Assembly: GCF_029210395.1 (NCBI RefSeq)
Contig: NZ_JARGDP010000019.1
Location: 1-47,611 of the forward strand
Reading direction: 5' to 3'
Length of the DNA stretch: 47,611 bases
From: Petrocella sp. FN5
GTDB taxonomy: Bacteria > Bacillota > Clostridia > Lachnospirales > Vallitaleaceae
Made by a program: the position numbers and the translations under genes. Positions 13,989 through 22,830 of the stretch are shown piece by piece (the stretch's first letter is position 1; every line of letters starts with the position of its first letter). A model generated the notes under the pieces. It made no database searches. It was given only the letters and a program-made list of their open reading frames with translations, and was not told where the DNA came from.

Positions 13989-15990
13989 ACATGTGTTAAC
14001 AAAAGCAGTTGTTTTATTGGTGATGGTAGGCGCAGTTTTCTTGGCAACCTGGGGTTTTTATCATATTGCGATTATGCAGGATGCATACCAAAGTGAACAT
14101 TTTTATGAAACACAAGAATTTGAAAACAATTTAACACGATTGGCACATAACATCGTTGAAAAAGAACTGATTTTAACAGATGAAGCCAGTATTCTTGCTC
14201 TTGAAATATCTGAGGAAGAAAAGAGTGAAAAAGTAAGACGTTTAAGAAGAATTGAACAAAACTTAAAACAGGCATCAGATTTGGATTACATGCTGGTATC
14301 AAAAACAACTCAGCGGGTCATCAGCAATGTACCAAAAACGGAACAAGGATCAATCCTAAGTCGTGCAGTATATGTGAAATGGGATTATGCATCGATTGAA
14401 TCAAGTTTCAACCAAAGTTTTGGACAAAATTATTACTCATATAGCACAAATGAGGATATTCAGAGGCTACTAGGATTAAGCCAACATGAGTTGGTTGTGG
14501 CATTAAAACCGGAGCTAGATCCATTATCAACCTATTTCGGTGCGCCTTATAAAGCTTTTACAGATTTTAAAAGACACCAAAATGAATATTCCCTTGGGTT
14601 AATTATCGGTCTACTTATTATTTTATCCGGAACGATATATTTTACCATTTTTGTAGGCGATGAAGATGGACGTAAGAGACCTTATGACCATGTTCCTTTT
14701 GAAATTCAAGTTATATTAGCAGGTGTTTCAATCATACCGGTCTATGTCATTGGTGAGAGCATGCATGCTTTGAATCAGTTCATGGATCTAATACCCATCC
14801 TTGTAGCACTGGAGATTAGTTTGTTATTTTGGTTTTTCTGTTACTTATCAACGGTAAGAAGGATAAAAAGAGGTGGCTTTTTTAAAGAACTATTAATCAG
14901 TCAGTTACTGATGAAGCTCATTGGCGCCATGACCTTTGATAAAAGCAAGGGAAGACTGAAACCGTGGTTATTATTACTAATCGTGGCCTATGGCGGCATG
15001 AATATGTTTTTTCTTCTTCTTTTTCTCCTAGGGTTGAATAGAGGTATAACCATTTTATTAGCTCTACCTTTTTTTATTGCATTTAACGTCATCGTACTCA
15101 TAGTTGTGAATGAGAGAATTCGCACACTTAATCTTATGATGCATGCAACTAAGGCGCGGGTGCATGGACAGATTAATTATCCGCTTGAAACGAAGAAGCT
15201 GACGAGAGAATTTCGTCAATGGGGAGAAGAACTTAATCAACAACAGATAGGTATGGAAAAAGCCCTTGAGGAAGCAATGAAGGGTGAGAGGATGAAAACA
15301 GAGTTAATTACGAATGTGACCCATGATTTAAAGAATCCTTTAACATCCATCATTAATTATGTGGATTTATTAAAAAATGAAGCTATAAATGAGGAAGAAA
15401 GAAAGAATTACTTACAAATTCTAGAAGATAAATCTTTGCGATTAAAGAGTTTGATAGAGCAGTTGGTGGAAGCTTCGAAAGCTTCAAGTGGTAATGTTGA
15501 GGTAGCTCTTGAAACACTTGACCCCTATGTTCTGCTACAGCAGGTGATTGGAGAGTATGAAGAGGCCTTTGGAGAGAAGAACTTAATTATGATGATGAAC
15601 GAGCCGGTTCCGCCATTTTCAATTAAGGGTGATGGACGCTTGATACATCGTATTATGGACAATCTAATGGCTAATGTCGCCAAATATGCCCTCGATGACA
15701 CTCGAGTCTATATTAGCTTTATAAAAGAAGAAAATCTATCACAGTTGGCTATTGAAATTAAGAATATTTCAAAAGAAGCACTTAACATGGCACCGGAGTT
15801 ATTAACAGAGCGTTTTGTAAGAGGAGATAAATCAAGGCACACAGAAGGGAATGGTTTAGGCTTATCCATTGCAAGAAGCTTGTCAGAAGCTATGGGTGCC
15901 AGCCTAGATATTGGAATTGATGGTGATTTATTTAAAGCAAGACTGACGTTTCCACTTGTTATCTTGAATGCGCCCCTTGAGCAAGAGTAA
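13960..15990 (+). CDS. Multi-pass membrane sensor histidine kinase
   Basis: A 676-residue kinase. A first membrane segment (about residues 12-34) precedes an extracytoplasmic sensor of about 180 residues. Several further membrane segments follow at about residues 215-235, 250-300 and 330-385. Then comes HisKA with H-box THDLKNPLTS (His455), and HATPase_c with N-box RIMDNLMANVAKYA and G2 GNGLGLSIA. The G1 box is poorly recognisable (IEIKNISKEAL), as in related VanS-like kinases. The start is TTG 13960, preceded by aaaggtgg at a spacing of 9 nt. It overlaps the regulator gene by 29 bp, so the two are translationally linked. A terminator follows at 16001. Confidence 0.9.
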   Translation: MAIKLKKLLRHVLTKAVVLLVMVGAVFLATWGFYHIAIMQDAYQSEHFYETQEFENNLTRLAHNIVEKELILTDEASILALEISEEEKSEKVRRLRRIEQNLKQASDLDYMLVSKTTQRVISNVPKTEQGSILSRAVYVKWDYASIESSFNQSFGQNYYSYSTNEDIQRLLGLSQHELVVALKPELDPLSTYFGAPYKAFTDFKRHQNEYSLGLIIGLLIILSGTIYFTIFVGDEDGRKRPYDHVPFEIQVILAGVSIIPVYVIGESMHALNQFMDLIPILVALEISLLFWFFCYLSTVRRIKRGGFFKELLISQLLMKLIGAMTFDKSKGRLKPWLLLLIVAYGGMNMFFLLLFLLGLNRGITILLALPFFIAFNVIVLIVVNERIRTLNLMMHATKARVHGQINYPLETKKLTREFRQWGEELNQQQIGMEKALEEAMKGERMKTELITNVTHDLKNPLTSIINYVDLLKNEAINEEERKNYLQILEDKSLRLKSLIEQLVEASKASSGNVEVALETLDPYVLLQQVIGEYEEAFGEKNLIMMMNEPVPPFSIKGDGRLIHRIMDNLMANVAKYALDDTRVYISFIKEENLSQLAIEIKNISKEALNMAPELLTERFVRGDKSRHTEGNGLGLSIARSLSEAMGASLDIGIDGDLFKARLTFPLVILNAPLEQE

Positions 15991-16000
15991 GTTCCAAAAC

Positions 16001-16050
16001 AGTACCTATAAAGTAGATGCTCAAAAAAGAGTACTTATTTTATAGGTACT
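16001..16050 (+). terminator. Terminator after the two-component operon
   Basis: agtacctataaagta pairs with tacttattttataggtact around a loop of about 16 nt, with a weak T-rich tail (ttcctatt). Confidence 0.6.
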
Positions 16051-16141
16051 TTCCTATTATATTCATGAAGGTTATAATAGGACTATTAGATGAAATAATA
16101 TTTTCATAAAACTAGGGAATTCAATATTGAAGGGGTCTCAT

Positions 16142-17677
16142 ATGAAGAAATTCTTTGAACTACTGACACATCGCATTGTTACTTTCGTGATGGCTATGCT
16201 GCTACAACTTGTTGTATTAATTATGATTGTCTCACGATTTAATAATTATTCGTCAATCTTTTATGGAGGGATGTTACTATTTAGCTTCATCATCGTTTTA
16301 TGGCTGATTAATTCAAAAAGTAATCCCGCGTATAAAATGGCTTGGATTATCCCAATAATTGCCCTCCCGGTTTTTGGAGCTGTATTCTATTGGTTATTTG
16401 GTAACAATGGGCTCAGCAAAAAAGATCGTAGTAAGCTTGCCATTATTGCCGATAGTAGCCAAGCAAATATGCCATTGAATACAGAAATAATGAACAACTT
16501 AAGAGAGAATGATCCAAAAGCCTATAGTCAGGCGCATTATATTAAAGATTATGCTTTTGCACCCCCTTATTCTCAAACACATTCTCATTATTTTCCATCA
16601 GGTGAAGAGATGTATGAAGTGTTACTAGATGACCTTAGATCTGCTAAGAAGTATATTTTTCTGGAATTCTTTATTATAGCTACCGGTAAAATGTGGCAAG
16701 GCATTCTTGATATACTTATTGAAAAGGTTAATGAAGGTGTGGATGTACGGGTCTGTTATGATGACTTTGGTTGTATAATGACACTACCATCGAACTATGA
16801 TACATATTTGAATGCTATAGGTATAGAGACAGCTGTGTTCAACCCATTAAAGCTTAAAATGAGCTCTAAATACAATAACAGGAACCATAGAAAGATTGTA
16901 ATTATCGACGGCATAATCGGATATACTGGCGGGTGCAATATTGCAGATGAATATATTAATGTAATAGAAAAGCGGGGTCATTGGAAAGATGCGGCTATAA
17001 GATTACAAGGTGATGCCGTCTGGAGTCTTACAGTTATGTTTTTGACGATGTGGGACTATATACATCATAGGACATCAGATTATAATCATTTCAACGTTAT
17101 TGCTCTTAGAGACCAAATTCTTCCGGAAACGGGACTTGTTCAACCCTTTTCTGATAATCCTCTGGATTTAGAGCCAGTAGGAAACCATATATATCTGAAC
17201 CTTATTAATAGAGCTGAAAAGTATATATATATTAAGACACCTTACCTCATTATCGATCATGGTTTATACACTGCCTTATCCTTATCAGCAAAATCTGGTG
17301 TTGAGGTTATCATAATTACACCTGGTCATGGGGACAAGTGGTATGTTCACGAAACCACGCGTTCTTATTATAAAATGCTTGTCCAAGAGGGCATCCAAAT
17401 CTATGAGTACACACCGGGCTTTATTCATGAAAAATCAATCGTTGTGGATGATGAGTATGCGGTAATTGGTACAGTGAATCTAGATTATCGAAGCATGTTC
17501 CTGCATTTTGAATGTGGTGTGTGGTTATGGAGAACACCTACCATTAATGAAATGAAGAAAGACTTTGTGACAACGATAACCCACTGTCAAAGAGTAAGCT
17601 TGGATTGCATGAAAAAAGTACCCTTGTTAAAGACCGCTTTACGAGCATTTCTGAGAATTTTCTCACCGCTTATGTAA
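16142..17677 (+). CDS. cls: Cardiolipin synthase (phospholipase D type)
   Basis: A 511-residue membrane enzyme that joins two phosphatidylglycerol molecules into cardiolipin and glycerol. Two N-terminal transmembrane segments (about residues 10-60, the second ending in FYWLFG) are followed by two PLD domains. HKD motif 1 is HRKIVIIDGIIGYTGGCNIA (His249). Motif 2 is HEKSIVVDDEYAVIGTVNLD (His429). Length matches bacterial Cls. ATG 16142 is favoured by aaggggt about 8 nt upstream. It appears monocistronic. Confidence 0.95.
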   Translation: MKKFFELLTHRIVTFVMAMLLQLVVLIMIVSRFNNYSSIFYGGMLLFSFIIVLWLINSKSNPAYKMAWIIPIIALPVFGAVFYWLFGNNGLSKKDRSKLAIIADSSQANMPLNTEIMNNLRENDPKAYSQAHYIKDYAFAPPYSQTHSHYFPSGEEMYEVLLDDLRSAKKYIFLEFFIIATGKMWQGILDILIEKVNEGVDVRVCYDDFGCIMTLPSNYDTYLNAIGIETAVFNPLKLKMSSKYNNRNHRKIVIIDGIIGYTGGCNIADEYINVIEKRGHWKDAAIRLQGDAVWSLTVMFLTMWDYIHHRTSDYNHFNVIALRDQILPETGLVQPFSDNPLDLEPVGNHIYLNLINRAEKYIYIKTPYLIIDHGLYTALSLSAKSGVEVIIITPGHGDKWYVHETTRSYYKMLVQEGIQIYEYTPGFIHEKSIVVDDEYAVIGTVNLDYRSMFLHFECGVWLWRTPTINEMKKDFVTTITHCQRVSLDCMKKVPLLKTALRAFLRIFSPLM

Positions 17678-17737
17678 TACTTTAAGATAACAAGAAAATA
17701 ATTATACAAAAAAAGGCCATTCAAAACTTACAATTTG

Positions 17738-17780
17738 AGGTTGAAAAGGGTGAAATCTTTGGTTTTCACGCTTTAACCCT
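17738..17780 (+). terminator. Hairpin after cardiolipin synthase, related to the inverted-repeat family
   Basis: aggttgaaaagggtgaaa pairs imperfectly with ttttcacgctttaaccct, followed by attttaatat. The arm ends (ggttgaaaagggt and gctttaacc) resemble the repeat family. It is about 60 bp after the cls stop codon. Confidence 0.5.
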
Positions 17781-17902
17781 ATTTTAATATATAAATAAGG
17801 ATTCTCAAATATCATAGGTGTAGTATAGGAGAAAGTGTAAAGCAATTCAACAGCAATCAAGTTAATGACTTAACTTTAGCATTATATTCTTCAGGAGAAA
17901 AA

Positions 17903-18790
17903 ATGATTAATAAATGTAAGTTCTATATAAACATGATTCATAAAATAATTAAAAAAGAGGTCGTGGATGTTGTTGATTATAAAACATCCTATAATGATGT
18001 TGCAGGTACCTATGCGTGCTGGATTGAAAAAATGGGTAGATTTACAGATTATATTATAAAGCCTCAGTATGTATGTGAAAAAACAACCAACAAAAACGAA
18101 CCAATAAAAGTTTTGGATTTTGCTTGTGGTACGGGCTACATCAGCAGAAAATTAATATTATCATCTATACCATGTGAGATTACAGCGGTGGATCTATCCG
18201 ACAAAATGTTGGAAGCATGCAAGGATTTATCCCTACAAGGGGTAAAACTTATTCATATGGATGGGATGACCTTTTTAGAAAATACCACAGACCAATTTGA
18301 TTTGATTTTATGTGGATGGGCATTGCCCTATTTCTCACATGAAAAATTATTAAAAAACTTTAGGAGGGTGTTAAAAAAAGACGGGGTCATCGGTGTTATA
18401 GCCAATAGTAAAGGGACACTGGATAAAATGGATAAAATATTTTTGAAGATAATGGAAAAAAACCCTCAAGAGGTACACAAACCAATGAATATTGCTTTTA
18501 ATTTACCCAACGGAGAAAAGGGATTAAAACGATGGTTTGACCAACAAGGGTTCTATCCATTAGAACTACATGAAGGTGAGAGCGTTTTTCCCTTTGATAC
18601 TGGGGAAGCGTTATTAGACTGGCTCAATCAAACCGGCGTTACGGCTGGAACGAAAATGATTTTTAAGGATTATGATAAAGTGAAAGAACAATTAATCGAA
18701 GAAATAGAAAAGCTAAAATATGACAATGGAAAGTATATTATTAATCATAAATTTGTTTATGGGATATTTAACTCAAGGGGGACAACATGA
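17903..18790 (+). CDS. Class I SAM-dependent methyltransferase
   Basis: A 295-residue cytoplasmic methyltransferase. Motif I is VLDFACGTGYISRKL (about residues 69-83). The acidic post-I residue is in AVDLSDKMLEAC, and motif IV-like FDLILCGWALPYF follows. The N-terminal 40 residues are unusual for the family and Lys/Ile-rich. RBS aggag is 7 nt upstream of ATG 17903. The gene overlaps the following radical SAM gene by ATGA, so the two products are likely made together and may act on one substrate. The substrate is unknown; no obvious precursor peptide gene lies next to them. Confidence 0.88.
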   Translation: MINKCKFYINMIHKIIKKEVVDVVDYKTSYNDVAGTYACWIEKMGRFTDYIIKPQYVCEKTTNKNEPIKVLDFACGTGYISRKLILSSIPCEITAVDLSDKMLEACKDLSLQGVKLIHMDGMTFLENTTDQFDLILCGWALPYFSHEKLLKNFRRVLKKDGVIGVIANSKGTLDKMDKIFLKIMEKNPQEVHKPMNIAFNLPNGEKGLKRWFDQQGFYPLELHEGESVFPFDTGEALLDWLNQTGVTAGTKMIFKDYDKVKEQLIEEIEKLKYDNGKYIINHKFVYGIFNSRGTT

Positions 18791-20061
18791 ACATAACTAA
18801 AATGAATACTCTAATAAAAATGAGTCTGGATAAAGAAGTAATCAAGCATCTATTGAAAATACATAAAATTCTCAAAGGAGACAAAAAATTCAACCTTGTT
18901 AAATATATTAAGTTACTATACAACATGCAAAAAGGTGAAAAGATCATTAAGTTTAATCGTCAATATATCATCAGTACATTTTTACCCCCTTTTCCATCGG
19001 AAGCATTTTATACGAATTTAATGGCAGTAGTAGAAAAGAAGAACATTTTTACCCAACAAGCTTATGCAAAAAGGTCCGGTCCTATCTCTTGTTATCTATC
19101 CTTAACGCATAAATGTCCCAATAATTGTGTATATTGCAGTGCAAAAAATAGAGAAGATGAAGCAGAGTTAACAACTCAGGAATGGAAGACAATCATTAAG
19201 GATCTACAAGCAATGAAAACCTGTATCATTGGCTTGACAGGGGGAGAACCCTTGATTAGACAAGATATTTTGGAAATTGTGCAGGCCATTGATCAGAGAA
19301 GTACAGCCATACTCTTTACCAGCGGTTATAACTTGACTTATAAAAAAGCAAAAGCATTAAAAGAAAGCGGTCTGTTTGGTATTGGAATTAGCTTAGATTC
19401 TCACGATAAAGAGATTCATAATAGAAATAGAAAAGATAAAAATGCATTTGATTTTGCCCTGAAAGCCATAAAAAACGCAAATAGAGCAGGTCTATATACA
19501 TTTGCTCAAACAGTCATACTAAAGGATCATATTAATGAGGAAGCGATGTTTAAATTATTTGCCTTAGCAAAAAAACATGGGGCTCATGAAGTTAAAGTAT
19601 TGGAGCCTATTTTAAGCGGTAGTCTTTTAGATGAAAAAAATTTAGATGAAATATTATATGATGAAGACTCTAGGGCAAAATCAATCAAGATCCAGCATAA
19701 AGCGAATAAAAGAAAAGACTTACCTAAAATAACATCTTTTGCTTACACGGAAAGTGAAGCAAAATTTGGTTGTGGCGCCGGAACACAGCATTCATATATT
19801 AGCGCAGTGGGAGATTTGTACCCTTGTGATTTTGTACCCATGAGTTTTGGAAAGGTTCAAGACAAAGGGGTAAAAAGAGCATGGAAAGAAATGAACAATA
19901 CCATAGGAATACCTAAGATCGGATGTTTTGCTCAGAAAATAAACAAGCAGGTATATAAGCAATCACAAGGAAAGTTGCCGTTGCAAGTAAAGGACGCTAA
20001 GGAGATTTGCTTAAAGCATAAATCCAAGTGTTTTCCAAAATATTACCGGTCTTTACAATGA
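18787..20061 (+). CDS. Radical SAM protein with SPASM/twitch-type C-terminus
   Basis: A 424-residue radical SAM enzyme. The cluster motif CPNNCVYC is at Cys110/Cys114/Cys117, followed by the GGEP motif in GLTGGEPLI. The C-terminal region has several cysteines (FGCGAGTQH, YPCDF, IGCFAQ, ICLKHKSKCFPK), which fits auxiliary Fe-S clusters as in SPASM or twitch proteins such as PqqE or MoaA relatives. About 100 residues precede the core, more than in most family members. It overlaps the methyltransferase by 4 bp. The reaction is unknown; peptide or cofactor modification is plausible. Confidence 0.88.
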   Translation: MNITKMNTLIKMSLDKEVIKHLLKIHKILKGDKKFNLVKYIKLLYNMQKGEKIIKFNRQYIISTFLPPFPSEAFYTNLMAVVEKKNIFTQQAYAKRSGPISCYLSLTHKCPNNCVYCSAKNREDEAELTTQEWKTIIKDLQAMKTCIIGLTGGEPLIRQDILEIVQAIDQRSTAILFTSGYNLTYKKAKALKESGLFGIGISLDSHDKEIHNRNRKDKNAFDFALKAIKNANRAGLYTFAQTVILKDHINEEAMFKLFALAKKHGAHEVKVLEPILSGSLLDEKNLDEILYDEDSRAKSIKIQHKANKRKDLPKITSFAYTESEAKFGCGAGTQHSYISAVGDLYPCDFVPMSFGKVQDKGVKRAWKEMNNTIGIPKIGCFAQKINKQVYKQSQGKLPLQVKDAKEICLKHKSKCFPKYYRSLQ

Positions 20062-20076
20062 TGATTTAAGCCAGAT

Positions 20077-20105
20077 TTGACGTTATCATTAATATTTGTT
20101 ATACT
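20077..20105 (+). promoter_or_regulatory. Strong promoter of the ablA (kamA) leader
   Basis: TTGACG (20077-20082), a 17-bp spacer and TATACT (20100-20105). The predicted start near 20112 leaves a leader of about 355 nt before ablA. Confidence 0.75.
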
Positions 20106-20111
20106 AGTCAT

Positions 20112-20360
20112 AGTTATGAAATGAAGTAAAGACGTGAGTATTGAATGCATGAGCTTTTTTACGTATATGTGCATCTATCGTATGTGGATTGAAGTAAATG
20201 TGTTGCTAAGTGAAAGCGTGCTTGAAAAATTATAATTAGAACTGGGACTTGGTTAGGATCAAAAGGTCATGACCTATACTATATATAATGGTATAAAACG
20301 AGCGCAAGCGAAGTTTAAGTACTCTAACTCTATTACAGAGTTAGGGTATTTTTTATTTTT
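20112..20360 (+). ncRNA. Structured leader or small RNA upstream of ablA, ending in a terminator
   Basis: About 250 nt run from the predicted start of transcription to a strong terminator. Visible helices include aggtcatgacct, the cgagcgcaagcg stem-loop and the terminal stem. It contains a possible 28-codon ORF (20149-20235) with no good RBS, and a fragment of the inverted-repeat end (ggttaggatcaaaa, about 20252-20265). I could not match it to a lysine, ydaO/c-di-AMP, T-box or other familiar riboswitch. It may be an unknown cis-acting attenuator of osmolyte synthesis or an independent small RNA. Confidence 0.45.
20320..20360 (+). terminator. Rho-independent terminator inside the ablA leader
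   Basis: tactctaactct pairs with agagttagggta (one G-U pair) around a 5-nt loop, followed by ttttttattttt. It lies about 105 bp upstream of the ablA start, so read-through or a second weak promoter (TTGATC at 20400-20405, TTAATT at 20423-20428) is needed for expression. Confidence 0.85.
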
Positions 20361-20466
20361 GAAAGTACATAACAAGAACCTAAGAATTAAGTTGTCTGCT
20401 TGATCAACACCATCAGTCATCTTTAATTTTTTTTGTAAAAAGGTATGAAAACCAAGGAGGAAACAT

Positions 20467-21738
20467 ATGAAGGCACTAAAAAACCAAAGTTCAAGAGAAA
20501 ACTGGTATGATTGGAAATGGCAACTAAAAAATGCCATTACATCCATAGAAGAAGTTGAGAAGCTGTTGAAAACGGATTTTAGTAAAGAATTTGGAGAAGA
20601 TTACAGGGATAAGTTAGAAAAAACCGTTGATATTTTTCCACTTTCTATTACACCCTATTATTTTTCACTCATTGACCAAAAAGATTTTATAAATGATCCG
20701 GTATTAAGACAAGCTTTCCCAGATGTTCGAGAACTGGATATATGCTCATCTGATATTGAAGATCCTTTGGGAGAGGATAAAGACAGTCCAGTAGAAGGTT
20801 TAACCCATCGTTATCCTGATCGTGTCTTATTTCATGTAAGCAATCGATGTGCTATGTACTGTCGTCATTGTACCCGTAAAAGAAAAGTCGGTGATACAGA
20901 TTACTGTCCATCTCTTAAAGATTATGAAAGTGGTATCGCTTATATTGAAGAACATAAAGAAGTGCGAGATGTACTGCTCTCAGGTGGGGATCCATTTTTG
21001 CTTCCGGATGAATTAATTGAAAGCTTATTAGAAAGGCTTTCAAGTATAAAACATGTTGAGGTCATTCGAATAGGAACCAGAACACCGGTGGTATTACCCT
21101 ATAGGATAACAGAAACTTTGGTAAATATACTTAAAAAACACAAGAACTTATGGATTAACACCCATTACAACCATCCAAAAGAACTGACTAAAGACTCAAT
21201 AAAAGCTATTGACAAGTTAGTTGAAGCCGGAATACCTTTAGGCAACCAGTCGGTGCTTCTCTCAGATATTAATGATTGTCCCCAAGTTATGAAAGCTTTG
21301 GTTCGTAAGTTGGTAGCCAATCGTATTAGGCCTTATTACTTATATCAATGTGACTTATCAGAAGGACTTGAGCATTTTCGCACCAGTGTAGGCAGAGGCA
21401 TTGAGATTATGGAAAGTTTACGAGGGCATACAAGTGGTTTTGCTATACCGACGTATGTCATTGATGCACCAGGTGGTGGTGGTAAGATTCCTATTATGCC
21501 GAATTATCTTATATCATGGTCAACCAATAAGATTATTCTAAGAAATTATGAAGGCGTCATCACCACATATACAGAACCTAGAGATTACGGTCACAGAGAC
21601 TGTGATTTGAATTGTGCGGATTGCAACTTACATATGAAAACCAGTTTGGATAGTCCCTATGAAGCTACAGGTATCGAACAGTTGTTGTCGGATTATACAG
21701 ACGTCATGACCTTCATGCCGGAAGATGTCAAAGCATAG
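20467..21738 (+). CDS. ablA (kamA): Lysine 2,3-aminomutase
   Basis: A 423-residue radical SAM, PLP-dependent enzyme that converts L-lysine to L-beta-lysine. The cluster motif CAMYCRHC is at Cys128/132/135. The SGGDPFLL motif follows, and the PLP lysine is in [10 protein letters not shown] (Lys340). Conserved C-terminal cysteines in DCDLNCADC bind structural zinc. The length is typical of the short clostridial type. RBS aggagg precedes the ATG. The next gene, 12 bp on, encodes beta-lysine N6-acetyltransferase, so the pathway product is N-epsilon-acetyl-beta-lysine, a compatible solute for salt stress. Regulation by the long leader is likely. Confidence 0.96.
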   Translation: MKALKNQSSRENWYDWKWQLKNAITSIEEVEKLLKTDFSKEFGEDYRDKLEKTVDIFPLSITPYYFSLIDQKDFINDPVLRQAFPDVRELDICSSDIEDPLGEDKDSPVEGLTHRYPDRVLFHVSNRCAMYCRHCTRKRKVGDTDYCPSLKDYESGIAYIEEHKEVRDVLLSGGDPFLLPDELIESLLERLSSIKHVEVIRIGTRTPVVLPYRITETLVNILKKHKNLWINTHYNHPKELTKDSIKAIDKLVEAGIPLGNQSVLLSDINDCPQVMKALVRKLVANRIRPYYLYQCDLSEGLEHFRTSVGRGIEIMESLRGHTSGFAIPTYVIDAPGGGGKIPIMPNYLISWSTNKIILRNYEGVITTYTEPRDYGHRDCDLNCADCNLHMKTSLDSPYEATGIEQLLSDYTDVMTFMPEDVKA

Positions 21739-21750
21739 GAGGTAGAGGCT

Positions 21751-22587
21751 ATGAAAGATACCATTGAAAAAAAAGAAGGCATCACCATCCATCATGGCAC
21801 TTATAGTGACCGTATTTACGTCATGTCTTATGACCCGGAACAAGCAAAAATGATGTTGGATTATGTTCGAAAACTGGGTAAAGAAAAGGACTACGGAAAG
21901 ATAATTATTAAAGCACGGGAAATAGATAGAGAGCTACTTCAAGGGGCAGGTTTCTCAAAGGAAGGGGAAATTGAAGGCTACTATAGTGGCACAAATCATT
22001 GTCTTTTTATGGCCAAATATTTAAAAGCAGATCGAAGAGGTGTTCGCAAGAAGGCGAAAATTCTAGATACGATTGATAAAGCAAAAGAAAAAAAGGTAGA
22101 ACTGGATAGATTCAAGTGGCCGAGCTATACTTTTAGGCGTTTGGGTGAAGAAGATATTGGACAAATGATTAAGGTTTATGAAGAAGTTTTTGAGACCTAT
22201 CCTTTCCCTATATATGACCCTGATTATATTAGAAAAACTATGATGGAACATTGTCAATATTTTGGTGTATTTGATCAAGAAGGCTTAATTGGCCTTAGTA
22301 CATGTGAAATCAACCATAAAGAGAAGAATGTTGAAATGACCGATTTTGCTGTTTTACCTTCTTATCGAGGACATAAACTAGCGAAAGCTTTACTTATAAC
22401 CATGGAAAAAGCGATGGCCCAGGAAGGTATCTCAACTTACTATACAATAGCTAGAAGCCAATCGCTGCCTATGAATATGACCTTTAGCAGTTTGGGCTAT
22501 CATTATGGTGGTACATTGTGGAACAACACTCAAATCGCAGGTAACATAGAATCTATGAATATATGGGTGAAACAAATAGATCAGTAA
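21751..22587 (+). CDS. ablB: Beta-lysine N6-acetyltransferase
   Basis: A 278-residue GNAT-fold enzyme that acetylates beta-lysine at the epsilon amine to make the osmolyte N-epsilon-acetyl-beta-lysine. The N-terminal domain (about residues 1-125) is specific to AblB. The GNAT core is at residues 130-265, with the acetyl-CoA loop VLPSYRGHKLAKALL and the SLGYHYGGTLWNN block typical of AblB. RBS aggagg (about 21737-21743) lies 12 bp after ablA. It is followed by a clear terminator. Confidence 0.94.
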   Translation: MKDTIEKKEGITIHHGTYSDRIYVMSYDPEQAKMMLDYVRKLGKEKDYGKIIIKAREIDRELLQGAGFSKEGEIEGYYSGTNHCLFMAKYLKADRRGVRKKAKILDTIDKAKEKKVELDRFKWPSYTFRRLGEEDIGQMIKVYEEVFETYPFPIYDPDYIRKTMMEHCQYFGVFDQEGLIGLSTCEINHKEKNVEMTDFAVLPSYRGHKLAKALLITMEKAMAQEGISTYYTIARSQSLPMNMTFSSLGYHYGGTLWNNTQIAGNIESMNIWVKQIDQ

Positions 22588-22600
22588 AGACCCTTTAGAA

Positions 22601-22657
22601 AAAGTCGAATCCTAACCAGGTGTATCAGTATGATATGTCTATTTAGGGTTTGACTTT
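22601..22657. terminator. Terminator after ablB
   Basis: aaagtcgaatcctaa pairs with ttagggtttgacttt (13 of 15 positions) around a 27-nt loop, followed by a run of T. The right arm also encodes the tail of a minus-strand ORF remnant. Confidence 0.75.
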
Positions 22658-22795
22658 TTTGGGGCAAAATGATAACATCCCATTAGTATCGATGACATAA
22701 AGAGGACAGCTAAAGTGACGGCAATTGCGATTTGCAAAACATGGGGCAAGAAAACCCGAGAGCATGTTTTAAAAAAATCCTTTCTTATTTTCTAA
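22639..22795 (-). pseudogene. Remnant of a membrane protein C-terminus
   Basis: An open minus-strand frame reads FLPHVLQIAIAVTLAVLF, then MSSILMGCYHFAPKKSNPK, then a stop at 22639. One clean transmembrane helix with a basic tail looks like the end of a transporter. There is no start codon or RBS, and the frame closes near 22795. I read it as the 3' scrap of a deleted gene; the family is not identifiable. Confidence 0.4.
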
Positions 22796-22830
22796 AGAGA
22801 GCAATCTCATAAATTAAGGAGGATACAAAA

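Noticed and set aside
20149-20235. A 28-codon ORF in the ablA leader, possibly a leader peptide
   Set aside because: No convincing RBS and no run of lysine or other regulatory codons; I mention it only within the leader entry.
22715-22795. A 26-codon GTG ORF containing Trp upstream of tnaA, as a TnaC-like leader peptide
   Set aside because: It lacks the W-x3-D and terminal proline pattern of TnaC and has a weak RBS, and the opposite strand of the same bases encodes a more protein-like frame.
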